A DNA stretch of 35,387 bases from Solirubrobacterales bacterium (GTDB lineage Bacteria > Actinomycetota > Thermoleophilia > Solirubrobacterales > Thermoleophilaceae), in assembly GCA_012718975.1 (NCBI GenBank), contig JAAYBF010000142.1:1-35387 (forward strand). Direction: 5' to 3'. Numbering within the stretch: the first letter of the stretch is position 1; every line of letters starts with the position of its first letter. Positions 15,496 through 23,183 of the stretch are shown here, one piece after another. Position numbers and translations under genes: made by a program. The notes under the pieces were generated by a model. That model was not told the origin of the DNA and searched no databases. It saw only the letters and a list, made by a program, of their open reading frames with translations.

Positions 15496-17036
15496 CAGAC
15501 GCGCCCCCGGGCCGGTGCGGCGCCGTTGGGCGCCGGCGGGGAGGCGGCGACGACGTCCATCGCCTTCAGCGCCAGCCAAAGCTCGGACTGGTCGTCGATC
15601 CGGCGCAGGTCGCGGCCGGTGAGCGACTCGATCCGCCGCAGCCGGTAGGACAGCGTGTGCTTGTGGACGAACAGCTGGGTCGCCGCGTCCTTGAGCCGCC
15701 GGTCGAACTCGAAGTAGACGCGCAGCGACTGGACCAGCTCGGTGCCGTGCTCGGCGTCGTAGGCCTGGACCGGGCCGAGGATCCGCTCGATCATCCGCCC
15801 GAGCGCCGGGATGTCGGCCGGCAGCCAGTGGTCGGGGCCGACGTCGCTGGCGAACGGCACGACCGCGTGGCGCTCGCCGCGCCGCCGGCGCGCCTGCATC
15901 AGCGCCCAGCCGGCCTCGCGCCGCGCGACCGGGCTCAGGCGCAGGTTGGTGTGCACGGCGCTCGCGCCGGCCCACAGGCCGAGATCGCCGACGACCGCCT
16001 CGAGCACCGGCAGGTCGCGCTCGGCAAGCAGCAGGAAGACGCGCCCGCCCTCGGCGAGCAGCAGCGGGCTGCAGCCGCGGTCGGCGAGCTGGTTGTTGAG
16101 CTCGTCGTCGAGCTGCTCGTAGGGCTCGGGCGCCTCGACGGCGGCGAGCACGAACGCCGCCCCGGGCGGCAGCCCGGCCGCCGTGAGGTGCTCGACGTCG
16201 GAGTCCTCCTCGATGTCGCCGGCGAGCAGCTTGCCGAGCAGCTCGGCCCCCTTGCGGCGCCGGACCTCGCGTTCGCGGTAGAGCTCGCGCAGCTCGAGCC
16301 CGGCGATCGTGACGATGTTGCGCACCACCTCGTGCCCGCCCGGCATCGCGCCGCTGCGCTCGAGCGCGACCAGCACGCCCGCGACGCGCGGCCCGACGCG
16401 CAGCACGGCCGCGGTCCCGCCGGGGACCGTCGGGTGGCTGCGCTCGTCGGCGACGATCTCGGGCAGCGCCGCCGCGACCTCCGCCGGAGCCGGCTCGAAG
16501 CCCTCCAGCAGCGACTCCCCCCACGGCGTGACCAGGAACAGCCGGTAGCCGCTGATCTCCTCGATCATCCGGAACCGGGCGCGCGGGGTGAGCGGCTCGA
16601 CGCGCGGCGCGAGGGTGTCGAAGATCCGCAGCGAGACGAGCAGCTTGCGCTGGGCGGCGTCCTGGTTGGCGGCCAGCACCAGCCGCATGATCGGCACGAA
16701 CGACGTCCGCACCGGCACCCGCAGCACCGGGAAGCGCAGCTCGTCGGCCAGCGCCAGCGTCTCGGGCAGCAGCTCGCAGCGCAGGCCGATCGCCAGCGCG
16801 ACGACCTTGCGCGCATGCAGGCGGCGCAGGAACGTCCGCTGGCCCTCCGCGTCGTCGGGGACGCCGATGCCGTTGGTGATCAGCAGCTCGCCGCCGTCCA
16901 TCCAGGCGGCGGGATCCTCGAGCTCGGAGATGTGCGCCCAGCTGATGCGGTCGCCGAGGCCCTGCTCGCCGGCGAGCAGCTCGAGGCCGAGCGAGGCGGT
17001 CTCGAGCAGCTCGCGGACGGTCAGCGACGAGTTCAC
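15495..17036 (-). CDS. PucR-family transcriptional regulator
   Basis: 513 aa from GTG 17036. Residues about 1-125 are a PucR (purine catabolism regulator-like) N-terminal domain (SLTVRELLETASLGLELLAG, ITNGIGVP). A middle region resembles the GGDEF-related CdaR-type domain, and the C-terminus (about 435-495, LVQSLRVYFEFDRRLKDAATQLFVHKHTLSYRLRRIESLTG) is the HTH_30 DNA-binding domain. Characterised PucR/CdaR proteins activate amine, GABA, purine or sugar-acid catabolism in response to substrate. Sitting inside the 11-gene operon, it probably controls it; the shared elements at 24831 and 28055 are candidate targets (inference). Coupled on both sides (GTGA with the VOC gene, TGATG with the oxidoreductase). 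Confidence 0.88.
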   Translation of the reverse strand: MNSSLTVRELLETASLGLELLAGEQGLGDRISWAHISELEDPAAWMDGGELLITNGIGVPDDAEGQRTFLRRLHARKVVALAIGLRCELLPETLALADELRFPVLRVPVRTSFVPIMRLVLAANQDAAQRKLLVSLRIFDTLAPRVEPLTPRARFRMIEEISGYRLFLVTPWGESLLEGFEPAPAEVAAALPEIVADERSHPTVPGGTAAVLRVGPRVAGVLVALERSGAMPGGHEVVRNIVTIAGLELRELYREREVRRRKGAELLGKLLAGDIEEDSDVEHLTAAGLPPGAAFVLAAVEAPEPYEQLDDELNNQLADRGCSPLLLAEGGRVFLLLAERDLPVLEAVVGDLGLWAGASAVHTNLRLSPVARREAGWALMQARRRRGERHAVVPFASDVGPDHWLPADIPALGRMIERILGPVQAYDAEHGTELVQSLRVYFEFDRRLKDAATQLFVHKHTLSYRLRRIESLTGRDLRRIDDQSELWLALKAMDVVAASPPAPNGAAPARGRV

Positions 17037-17875
17037 GCGCCCTCCCCCGCCGCGACGAGGCGGGCGCCCTCCAGCTCGTCGCGGCCGGCGGGCAGCCGGT
17101 CCAGCTCGAGCTGGGCAACGCCCTCGCGGGCGTCGGGCGCGTGGGCGAAGCGCAGCGTGCCGCCGCGCGGCCAGCGCAGCTCGAGCCGGGCGGCGGTGCG
17201 CTCGACGACCTCGCCGCCGAGCAGGTCGCCGTAGAACCGCTCGACGCGGTCGAGGTCGCGCGCGGCGAAGGCGACCCGCACCAGGAACGCGGTCTCCGCG
17301 GCGCGCGGCCCCGGCCACTCCCACCAGCTGCCGGTCTCGTTGGTCCACGCCTGGCGCTGGGTCGCCGCGGCGCCGCGCCACTCCTCCGCGCGCGCGGCGG
17401 CGAAGGCGTCGTCGGAGCGCAGGCCGCCGGTCGTCTGGGCGAGCTGGACGACGATCCCGGCGGCGTCGGCGGAGCGCACGAAGACCTCGCGCCAGAGCGG
17501 GTCCTCGGTCCGCTGGACGGCGGGCTCGATCCCGGCCGCGCGGACGCGCTCGAGCAGCGGGTCGAGGTCGCGCACGAGGAAGCTGAGGTGGTGGGGGCCG
17601 CAGCCGCGGCGGGCGAGGAACGCGGGCAGGAACTGCTCGCCGTCGGGATGCGGCTCGAGCAGCTCGAGGTCCATCCCCGCGCCGGCATCCCCGACGCGGC
17701 TGACGATGTAGCGGCAGCCCGGCGCGTGGCCGCCGTAGATGACGGTCGCGCCGAGGCCGCCGGCGAGCTCGCGCAGGCCGCGGGCGACCTCATCGGTGGC
17801 GATGCCGATGTGGTCCAGGTCGATCGGCGGCTGCTCCGCGCCGGGGTCGCGCCAGGCTGTCGGCCCGCCGCACAT
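17033..17875 (-). CDS. Two-domain VOC (glyoxalase/epimerase-fold) protein
   Basis: 280 aa. The first VOC unit (about 18-150) starts DLDHIGIATDEV and contains GCGPHHLSFLVRDLD; the second (about 188-275) starts FLVRVAFAARDLDRVERFYGDLLGG. The HIGIA... PHHLSF arrangement resembles Glyoxalase_4 and methylmalonyl-CoA epimerase domains, which use His/Glu-bound metal to abstract an alpha proton. Epimerase, lyase or isomerase action on a CoA ester is therefore possible but unproven. ATG 17875 overlaps the previous stop (TGATG) and its own stop overlaps the regulator start (GTGA). Confidence 0.75.
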   Translation of the reverse strand: MCGGPTAWRDPGAEQPPIDLDHIGIATDEVARGLRELAGGLGATVIYGGHAPGCRYIVSRVGDAGAGMDLELLEPHPDGEQFLPAFLARRGCGPHHLSFLVRDLDPLLERVRAAGIEPAVQRTEDPLWREVFVRSADAAGIVVQLAQTTGGLRSDDAFAAARAEEWRGAAATQRQAWTNETGSWWEWPGPRAAETAFLVRVAFAARDLDRVERFYGDLLGGEVVERTAARLELRWPRGGTLRFAHAPDAREGVAQLELDRLPAGRDELEGARLVAAGEGA

Positions 17876-18804
17876 CAGGCGGGGGCGCGCCCCGGCTCGG
17901 GTTCGCCGCGATCGGCGAGCAGGTCGTAGAGCGCGGACAGCTCGAGCGGGCCGAGGCCGGCGTCCTGGGCACGTTCGAGGTAGCCGACCACGGCGTCGAG
18001 CATCGCATGCTCGGCGCCGGCCGCGGCGATCGCGTCGCGGGTGCGCCCGACGGCGCCGGCATGGGTGTCGATCGCCGCCTCGACCGCGGCGTGGTCGCCG
18101 CGGGCGACGCGCTCGGCGCCGCGCTCGAGCGCGTCGGCGGTCGTCGCGAGCGTCTGGCGGGCGAGCGGGACGCAGTCGGCGAGCGAGACGCCGAAGCGCT
18201 GGGCGACCGCTCCCGCCTCGTAGAAGGCGACGAGCACCGCGTGGTGGAGCATGTTGTACATCGCCAGCGCGAGCACGTTGGCGACGCGGACGTCGTCGCC
18301 GACGTGGCGCAGGTCGGAGCCGAGGCTGCGCAGCAGCGGCGCCCAGCTCTCGAAGACACCGCGGTCGCCCGCGTAGACGATCGAGCTGTTCGGCGTGGCG
18401 ATCCCCCACGGGTAGCAGCCGACGCGGCCGTCGAGGTACTGGCCGCCGGCGCCGCGGACCTCCTGCTCGAGCGCTGCGGCGGTCTCGGGGACGCCGCTGG
18501 TCAGGTTGACGATCACCCGGCCGGCCAGCGCGGCGCGGACGTCGGGGCCGGCGAGGACCTCGGCGACGGCGGCGTCGTCGGAGAGCACGACGAGCGTCAG
18601 CGGGCTCGCGGCGATCGCCTCGGCCGCGCCGGCGGCGACGTGGCCGCCGCCCTCGGCGGCGAACGGGGCGGAGCGCTCGGGCGAGCGGTTCCAGACCGTG
18701 ACGGCGTGCCCGTCGGAGACCAGCGCGCGGGCGCAGGCGGCGCCCATCGGCCCGAGCCCGACGACGGAGACCGCGGTCGACAGCGGGGCGATCGCGGCGC
18801 CCAT
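17875..18804 (-). CDS. NAD(P)-dependent imine-reductase/beta-hydroxyacid-dehydrogenase-like enzyme
   Basis: 309 aa. Rossmann motif VVGLGPMGAACARAL (14-28) followed by VTVWNRSPER, whose N-R pair fits NADP(H); the IRED-type segment GGQYLDGRVGCYPWGIATPNSSIVYAG follows, with a helical C-terminal domain. This is the layout of imine reductases and reductive aminases, relatives of 3-hydroxyisobutyrate dehydrogenase. The beta-hydroxyacid-dehydrogenase lysine appears replaced by Asn (RVANVLALAM), and the Asp common in IREDs appears to be Ala, so the catalytic proton donor is unclear. A paralogue lies at 34249-35130. It sits between an SDR and a VOC gene, coupled to both by TGATG overlaps. Confidence 0.78.
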   Translation of the reverse strand: MGAAIAPLSTAVSVVGLGPMGAACARALVSDGHAVTVWNRSPERSAPFAAEGGGHVAAGAAEAIAASPLTLVVLSDDAAVAEVLAGPDVRAALAGRVIVNLTSGVPETAAALEQEVRGAGGQYLDGRVGCYPWGIATPNSSIVYAGDRGVFESWAPLLRSLGSDLRHVGDDVRVANVLALAMYNMLHHAVLVAFYEAGAVAQRFGVSLADCVPLARQTLATTADALERGAERVARGDHAAVEAAIDTHAGAVGRTRDAIAAAGAEHAMLDAVVGYLERAQDAGLGPLELSALYDLLADRGEPEPGRAPA

Positions 18805-19544
18805 CAGTAGCCGGCTCCGCCGTCGACGTTGAGCACCTGGCCGGTGACGTAGGAGGCGTCGTCGGAGAGCAGGAACGCGATCGCCGCCGCCAGCTCGGCC
18901 GGCTGGGCCATCCGCGCGAGCGGGATCGTCGCGAGCCAGCCCTCGCGGACCTGCTCGGGGACCGCCGCGACCATCGGCGTGTCGACCGACCCCGGGGCGA
19001 CGGCGTTGACGCGGATGCCGTGGCGCGCGTGCTCGAGCGCGACGGTCCGGGTGAGCCCGATCGCGCCGGCCTTCGCGGCCGCGTAGTTGACCTGCCCGAA
19101 GGCGCCGCGGCGCGAGTCCGATGAGAGGTTGACGATCGCCCCGCCGCCGCCGTCGCGCAGGTGCGGGACGACGTGCTGGCAGCCGAGCCACATGCCGCGC
19201 AGGTGGACGTCGATGACCGCCTGCCACTCGTCGTCGGTCATCCGCAGCAGCGTCCGGTCGCGGGTGATGCCGGCGTTGTTGACGAGCCCGTCGAGGCGGC
19301 CGCAGTCGTCGACGACGCGCTCGACGACGGCCGTCCAGGAGTCGCGCCCGGCGACGTCGTGGCCGAGCGCCAGCGCGCCGGCGCCGATCTCGGCGGCGAC
19401 GGCCGCGACGGCGTCCTCGTCGATGTCTGTCGCGGCGACGACCGCGCCCTCCTCGGCGAGCCTCGCGGCGGTCGCCGCGCCGATCCCCGAGCCGGCGCCG
19501 GTGACGATGTAGACGCGGTCCTCGAGCCGGCGGCAGGCGGTCAT
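18804..19544 (-). CDS. SDR-family oxidoreductase (FabG-like)
   Basis: 246 aa classical SDR: TGAGSGIG (15-22), Asp at the end of beta-2 (ATDID) suggesting NAD preference, NNAG (89-92), catalytic S141, Y154, K158, and the terminal VTGQVLNVDGGAGY. Beside a MaoC hydratase it would most simply oxidise a 3-hydroxyacyl-CoA to the 3-ketoacyl-CoA (inference). ATG 19544 overlaps the MaoC stop (ATGA). Confidence 0.9.
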   Translation of the reverse strand: MTACRRLEDRVYIVTGAGSGIGAATAARLAEEGAVVAATDIDEDAVAAVAAEIGAGALALGHDVAGRDSWTAVVERVVDDCGRLDGLVNNAGITRDRTLLRMTDDEWQAVIDVHLRGMWLGCQHVVPHLRDGGGGAIVNLSSDSRRGAFGQVNYAAAKAGAIGLTRTVALEHARHGIRVNAVAPGSVDTPMVAAVPEQVREGWLATIPLARMAQPAELAAAIAFLLSDDASYVTGQVLNVDGGAGY

Positions 19545-19999
19545 GCCGCCTCCTGCGCCGGCGCGGTCGCGACCAGCAGCACGTCGGTCCCGGTCTGGAC
19601 GACCTCGCCGCCGTCCTTGGAGACCTCGACGGTCAGCGTCGCGATCCCGGTGTCGGGTCGCGAGCGGCTGACGCGCGTCGCGGCGACGGTCGAGGTCGCG
19701 CGGATCGTCTCGCCCGGGTAGACCGGGCCGACCATCCGCCGCGAGACCTCCAGGTAGGCCAGTACCGCGAGATCGTCGAGGCCGGGCGTCGCGAGCCCGT
19801 TGGAGGCGCTCAGCACGAGCAGGCCGTGTGCGATGCGGCCGTCGAAGTCGGTGTTCTCGCGCACCCAGAGCTCGTCGGTGTGGAGCGGGTTGAAGTCGCC
19901 GGAGAGCCCGGCGAAGTTGGCGATGTCGGCCTCGGTGATCGTGCGCCCGGCGGAGTGGAACTCCATCCCGTCGGCGAGCTGGTCGAGGTAAAGGCTCAT
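19541..19999 (-). CDS. MaoC-like hot-dog hydratase
   Basis: 152 aa single hot-dog domain. The hydratase-2 motif SGDFNPLHTDE (33-43) retains the catalytic Asp35 and His40 with Asn37, then GRIAHGLLVLS. Predicted (R)-specific enoyl-CoA hydratase. It is directly downstream of a DUF35 protein and an Ltp-like thiolase; in steroid side-chain catabolism MaoC and DUF35 proteins form a hydratase (ChsH1-ChsH2) whose DUF35 domain then pairs with Ltp2 aldolase. Both ends overlap neighbours as ATGA. Confidence 0.88.
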   Translation of the reverse strand: MSLYLDQLADGMEFHSAGRTITEADIANFAGLSGDFNPLHTDELWVRENTDFDGRIAHGLLVLSASNGLATPGLDDLAVLAYLEVSRRMVGPVYPGETIRATSTVAATRVSRSRPDTGIATLTVEVSKDGGEVVQTGTDVLLVATAPAQEAA

Positions 20000-20406
20000 C
20001 GGTCCTCCGGTTCGAACAGCGGCAGCGTCAGCTCGCCCTGGGCCTCGAAGACGACCCGGACCGGCATGTCGCAGGCGAGCTCCTCCTCGGTCGCCCCGGC
20101 GATCCGGGTCGACACGCGCACGCCCTCGTCGAGGTCGACGAGCGCGAAGACGTAGGGCACGTCGTCGGAGAACTCGGCGTTGGGGGTGTAGTGGACGGTG
20201 CTGAAGCTGTGCAGGCGCCCGCGGCCCGACGCCTCGATCCACTCGAGCGCGTCGGCGTGGCAGTGGACGCAGCGCGCCCGCGGGTAGAACTGGCGCCGCT
20301 CGCAGGCGCCGCAGCGCTGGATCAGCAGCCGTCCGGCGGCGGTCGCCTCGTACCAGGCGTCGGATAGCTCGTCGGGATAGGGCACCGGCTTGGCCGGAGT
20401 GCTCAT
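19996..20406 (-). CDS. Zn-ribbon OB-fold protein (DUF35 / ChsH2 C-terminal-like)
   Basis: 136 aa. An N-terminal helix and rubredoxin-like zinc ribbon with Cys32, Cys35, Cys46 and Cys49 (CGAC, then CVHC) are followed by an OB-fold (about 55-130: GRGRLHSFSTVHYTP, PYVFALVDLDEGVRVSTRI). DUF35 proteins are partners of thiolase-fold enzymes and bind acyl-CoA. The gene begins one base after the stop of the thiolase-like gene and overlaps the MaoC start, so a three-protein complex is the natural hypothesis. Confidence 0.9.
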   Translation of the reverse strand: MSTPAKPVPYPDELSDAWYEATAAGRLLIQRCGACERRQFYPRARCVHCHADALEWIEASGRGRLHSFSTVHYTPNAEFSDDVPYVFALVDLDEGVRVSTRIAGATEEELACDMPVRVVFEAQGELTLPLFEPEDR

Positions 20407-20407
20407 C

Positions 20408-21577
20408 TCAGACCCCCAGGATCGTCGTGGCCGTGGCCGACAGCGAGCCGCCGGTCCCGTTGACGAGGCAGGTGCGCGCGCCCTCGACGGTCGCCCCGGG
20501 CGACTCGCCGCGGAGCTGGCGGACCGCCTCGACCATCGCGAAGACGCCGCGGCGGCCCGGATGGTTGGACGAGAGGCCGCCGCCGTCGGTGTTGATCGGC
20601 AGCGCGCCGCCCGGCGCGATGTTGCCGTCGGCGACGAACGCCCCGAACTCCCCGCGCGGGCAGAAGCCGAGCGACTCGAGCGTCAGCGCGACCGTGATCG
20701 TGAACGAGTCGTAGAGCTGCGCGCAGTCGATCTCGTCCGGCTTCATCCCCGCGGTCGCGAAGGCGTCGCGGCCCGAGCGCACGGCGGCGGTGGCGGTCAG
20801 GTCGGCCATCTGGTTCATCTGCATCTGGCCGACCGCCTCGCCGAAGCCGAGCATCCAGACCGGCTTGCGCGACAGCCGTTCGGCGCGCTCGCGCGAGGCG
20901 AGCACGAAGGCGCCGCCGGAGTCGGTGACCACGCAGCAGTCGTAGAGGTGCAGCGGCGTCGCGATGGCGGCCGACTCGACGACGTCGGCGACCGTGATCG
21001 GGTCGCGGTAGCGGGCGTCGGGATTGAGCGCCGCGTTGGCGCGGCACTGGACCGCGATCTCGGCGAGCTGCTCCGACGTCGTCCCGTACTCGTGCATGTG
21101 CCGGCGGGCGGCGAGCGCGTAGGAGGAGACGGTCGAGGGCCCGAACGGGATCTCGTAGGCGCCGGGGCCCCAGGAGCCGGTGTTGTAGTCGCCCGCCGGC
21201 ACCGGCGAGGAGCGGCCGCTCGCGCCGTAGCTGACAACCGCGACGTCGATGAAGCCGGCGGCGATCGCCAGCGCCGCGTGCCCGGCGTGGCTGACGAAGG
21301 CGGCGCCGCCGGTGTCGGTGGAGTCCAGCCAGCGCGGCTCGATCCCGAGGTACTCGACCACCTCGCCGATCTCCATCGGGTCGCCGCCCTCGGGCGGGAA
21401 GGCGACCGCCGTGGCGAAGCCCTCGACGTCGCCGTGCTCGAGGCCGGCGTCGGCGAGCGCGCCGGCGACGCAGTCGGCCTGGATCGCGTAGGGGTGGACG
21501 CCCGGCGCCTTGCGCAGCGGCGACTCGTAGGCGCCGACGATCGCCACCTCGCCGCTCGGGAACCTGATCTCGCTCAT
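20408..21577 (-). CDS. Non-canonical thiolase-fold protein (SCP-x/Ltp2-like), candidate retro-aldolase subunit
   Basis: 389 aa thiolase superfamily protein of the lipid-transfer (SCP-x/Ltp) branch. The usual nucleophilic cysteine region reads STDTGGAAFVS (about 86-96): Cys is Gly. The C-terminal half has LYDSFT (288-293) and NTDGGGLSSNHPG (329-341) but lacks the terminal Cys-Gly-G motif of true thiolases (it ends VNGTGGSLSATATTIL). Loss of both cysteines with a DUF35 neighbour is the pattern of Ltp2-type aldolases that release a side-chain unit from a tertiary beta-hydroxyacyl-CoA by retro-aldol cleavage. Substrate unknown. Good Shine-Dalgarno GAGGAGA upstream of ATG 21577. Confidence 0.88.
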   Translation of the reverse strand: MSEIRFPSGEVAIVGAYESPLRKAPGVHPYAIQADCVAGALADAGLEHGDVEGFATAVAFPPEGGDPMEIGEVVEYLGIEPRWLDSTDTGGAAFVSHAGHAALAIAAGFIDVAVVSYGASGRSSPVPAGDYNTGSWGPGAYEIPFGPSTVSSYALAARRHMHEYGTTSEQLAEIAVQCRANAALNPDARYRDPITVADVVESAAIATPLHLYDCCVVTDSGGAFVLASRERAERLSRKPVWMLGFGEAVGQMQMNQMADLTATAAVRSGRDAFATAGMKPDEIDCAQLYDSFTITVALTLESLGFCPRGEFGAFVADGNIAPGGALPINTDGGGLSSNHPGRRGVFAMVEAVRQLRGESPGATVEGARTCLVNGTGGSLSATATTILGV

Positions 21578-21593
21578 CGGCTGGTCTCCTCTC

Positions 21594-23183
21594 TCACGGC
21601 CGCACCTGCGGCCCGTGCTTGCGCCCCGGCTCGATCGCCCCGGCGGCGAGCCCGACGAGGTGGGTGAGCGCCGCGCGCGTCTCGCGCGGGTCGATCACCT
21701 CCTCGACGCCGAAGTACTCGACGGTCCGCCACATCGAGCTCTGCGCGGCGAACATCTCCTCGATCTCGCGGCGCTTGGCGGCCGGGTCCTCGGCCGCGGC
21801 GATCACGTCGCCGTACTCGGCCTCGATCCCGCCGCCCATCGGCATGTCGCCCCACGAGCCGCTCGGCCACGCCAGGCGGATGCTGTGGCCCTTCATGTTC
21901 CCGGTGCCCTGGCCGGCGAGCCCGTAGGAGCGCCGGACCTGGATCGTTATCACCGGCACCTGCGCGCGCTGGATCGCCTGGACCGCGCGCGAGCCGCGCC
22001 GGAGGATCCCGGAGCGCTCGGCGTCGCTGCCGATCATGAAGCCGGGCACGTCGGCGAAGTAGACGATCGGCAGGTGGAAGGCGTCGAAGAAGTCGGCGAA
22101 GCGGGTCTGCTTGTCGGCCGCCGGGCCGTCCATCGCGCCCGCGAGCGAGCGCGGGTCGGAGGCGAGGATGCCGACGGTGTGGCCGTCGAGCCGGCCGAGG
22201 CCGACGCGCAGCGAGCTGCCGTAGTCGGGCGCCAGCTCGAAGAAGCTGCCGCGGTCGACGATCGCCTCGACGAGCGCGACCGGGTCGTAGACGCGCCGCT
22301 CGCTCGGATGGACGATGTCGAGCACCTCGTCGACGCGGCGGTCGGGCGGATCGTCGGCGGCGACGCGCGGCGGCAGCTCCCAGACGTTGCGCGGCAGGTA
22401 GGAGAGGAACCGCCGCACCTGGGTGAAGATCTCGTCCTCGTCGGCGGCGACGTTATCGACGACGCCCGAGACCCGGGCGTGTACCTGCGCGCCGCCCAGC
22501 TCGAGCTTGTCGACCACCTGGCCGGTGGCCTGGCGCACGACCGGCGGCCCGCCGGCGAACAGGCAGCCGTGGGCCGAGCTCATCACCGAGAAGTGGCTGA
22601 TCGCCGCGCGCGCGCCGGAGGCGCCGGCCGCCGGGCCCATCACGGCGGCGACGACCGGAACGCGGTCGAGCAGGTCGAAGACCGGGAACGACGGCATCGT
22701 GCTGACCAGCGTCGGGTAGCCCTTGCGCTCCTGGATGGTCACGCTGCCGCCGACGCCGTGCAGCAGCAGGACGAGCGGCACGCGGTAGTCGTGGGCGAGC
22801 TCCTCGAGGAAGCCGCCGAACGCGCCCTTGAAGCGCGACAGGTGGACGCCGGCGCCGCCGCCCTGGATCGTGAAGTCCTCGGCGCCGATCGCGACCGGCC
22901 GGCCGTCGATCCGCGCGAGGCCGCAGACGAACGTCGTCGGCAGGTCGTCCTCGCCGGCCGTCGGCGACGGGGTCGTCACGAGCGTGCCGTACTCGTGGAA
23001 GCTGCCCTCGTCGACCAGCAGCGCGATCCGCTCGCGCGCGGTGTTGCGGCCGCGCTCGTGCTCGCGCGCCGCCCGCTCGGGGCCGCTGCCGGCGTGCGCC
23101 CAGGCGCGGCGGCGCTCGAGCTCGCCGATCGCCTCCTCCCAGGCGGCGGCGCCGCGCAGGTCGCGTGGATCGGTGGCGGTCAC
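21594..23183 (-). CDS. Acyl-CoA carboxylase carboxyltransferase (PccB/MccB-like)
   Basis: 529 aa with both crotonase-fold halves of a biotin-dependent carboxyltransferase. N-half: GRNTARERIALLVDEGSFHEYG, GPAAGASGARAAISHFSVM; the segment GGPPVVRQATGQVVDKLELGGA is typical of the family. C-half: DVPGFMIGSDAERSGILRRGS and the Gly-rich RRSYGLAGQGTGNMKG. It would transfer carboxyl from carboxybiotin to an acyl-CoA (propionyl-, methylcrotonyl- or geranyl-type). No biotin carboxylase or BCCP gene is in the window, so it must borrow one or act as a decarboxylase. GTG 23183 overlaps the ligase stop (GTGA). Confidence 0.9.
   Translation of the reverse strand: MTATDPRDLRGAAAWEEAIGELERRRAWAHAGSGPERAAREHERGRNTARERIALLVDEGSFHEYGTLVTTPSPTAGEDDLPTTFVCGLARIDGRPVAIGAEDFTIQGGGAGVHLSRFKGAFGGFLEELAHDYRVPLVLLLHGVGGSVTIQERKGYPTLVSTMPSFPVFDLLDRVPVVAAVMGPAAGASGARAAISHFSVMSSAHGCLFAGGPPVVRQATGQVVDKLELGGAQVHARVSGVVDNVAADEDEIFTQVRRFLSYLPRNVWELPPRVAADDPPDRRVDEVLDIVHPSERRVYDPVALVEAIVDRGSFFELAPDYGSSLRVGLGRLDGHTVGILASDPRSLAGAMDGPAADKQTRFADFFDAFHLPIVYFADVPGFMIGSDAERSGILRRGSRAVQAIQRAQVPVITIQVRRSYGLAGQGTGNMKGHSIRLAWPSGSWGDMPMGGGIEAEYGDVIAAAEDPAAKRREIEEMFAAQSSMWRTVEYFGVEEVIDPRETRAALTHLVGLAAGAIEPGRKHGPQVRP

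Noticed and set aside
14065-17793. 1242-aa minus-strand frame that looks like one giant fusion protein
   Set aside because: Only its C-terminal 476 aa (from ATG 15495) is a protein; the rest is an out-of-frame reading of the PucR and VOC genes.
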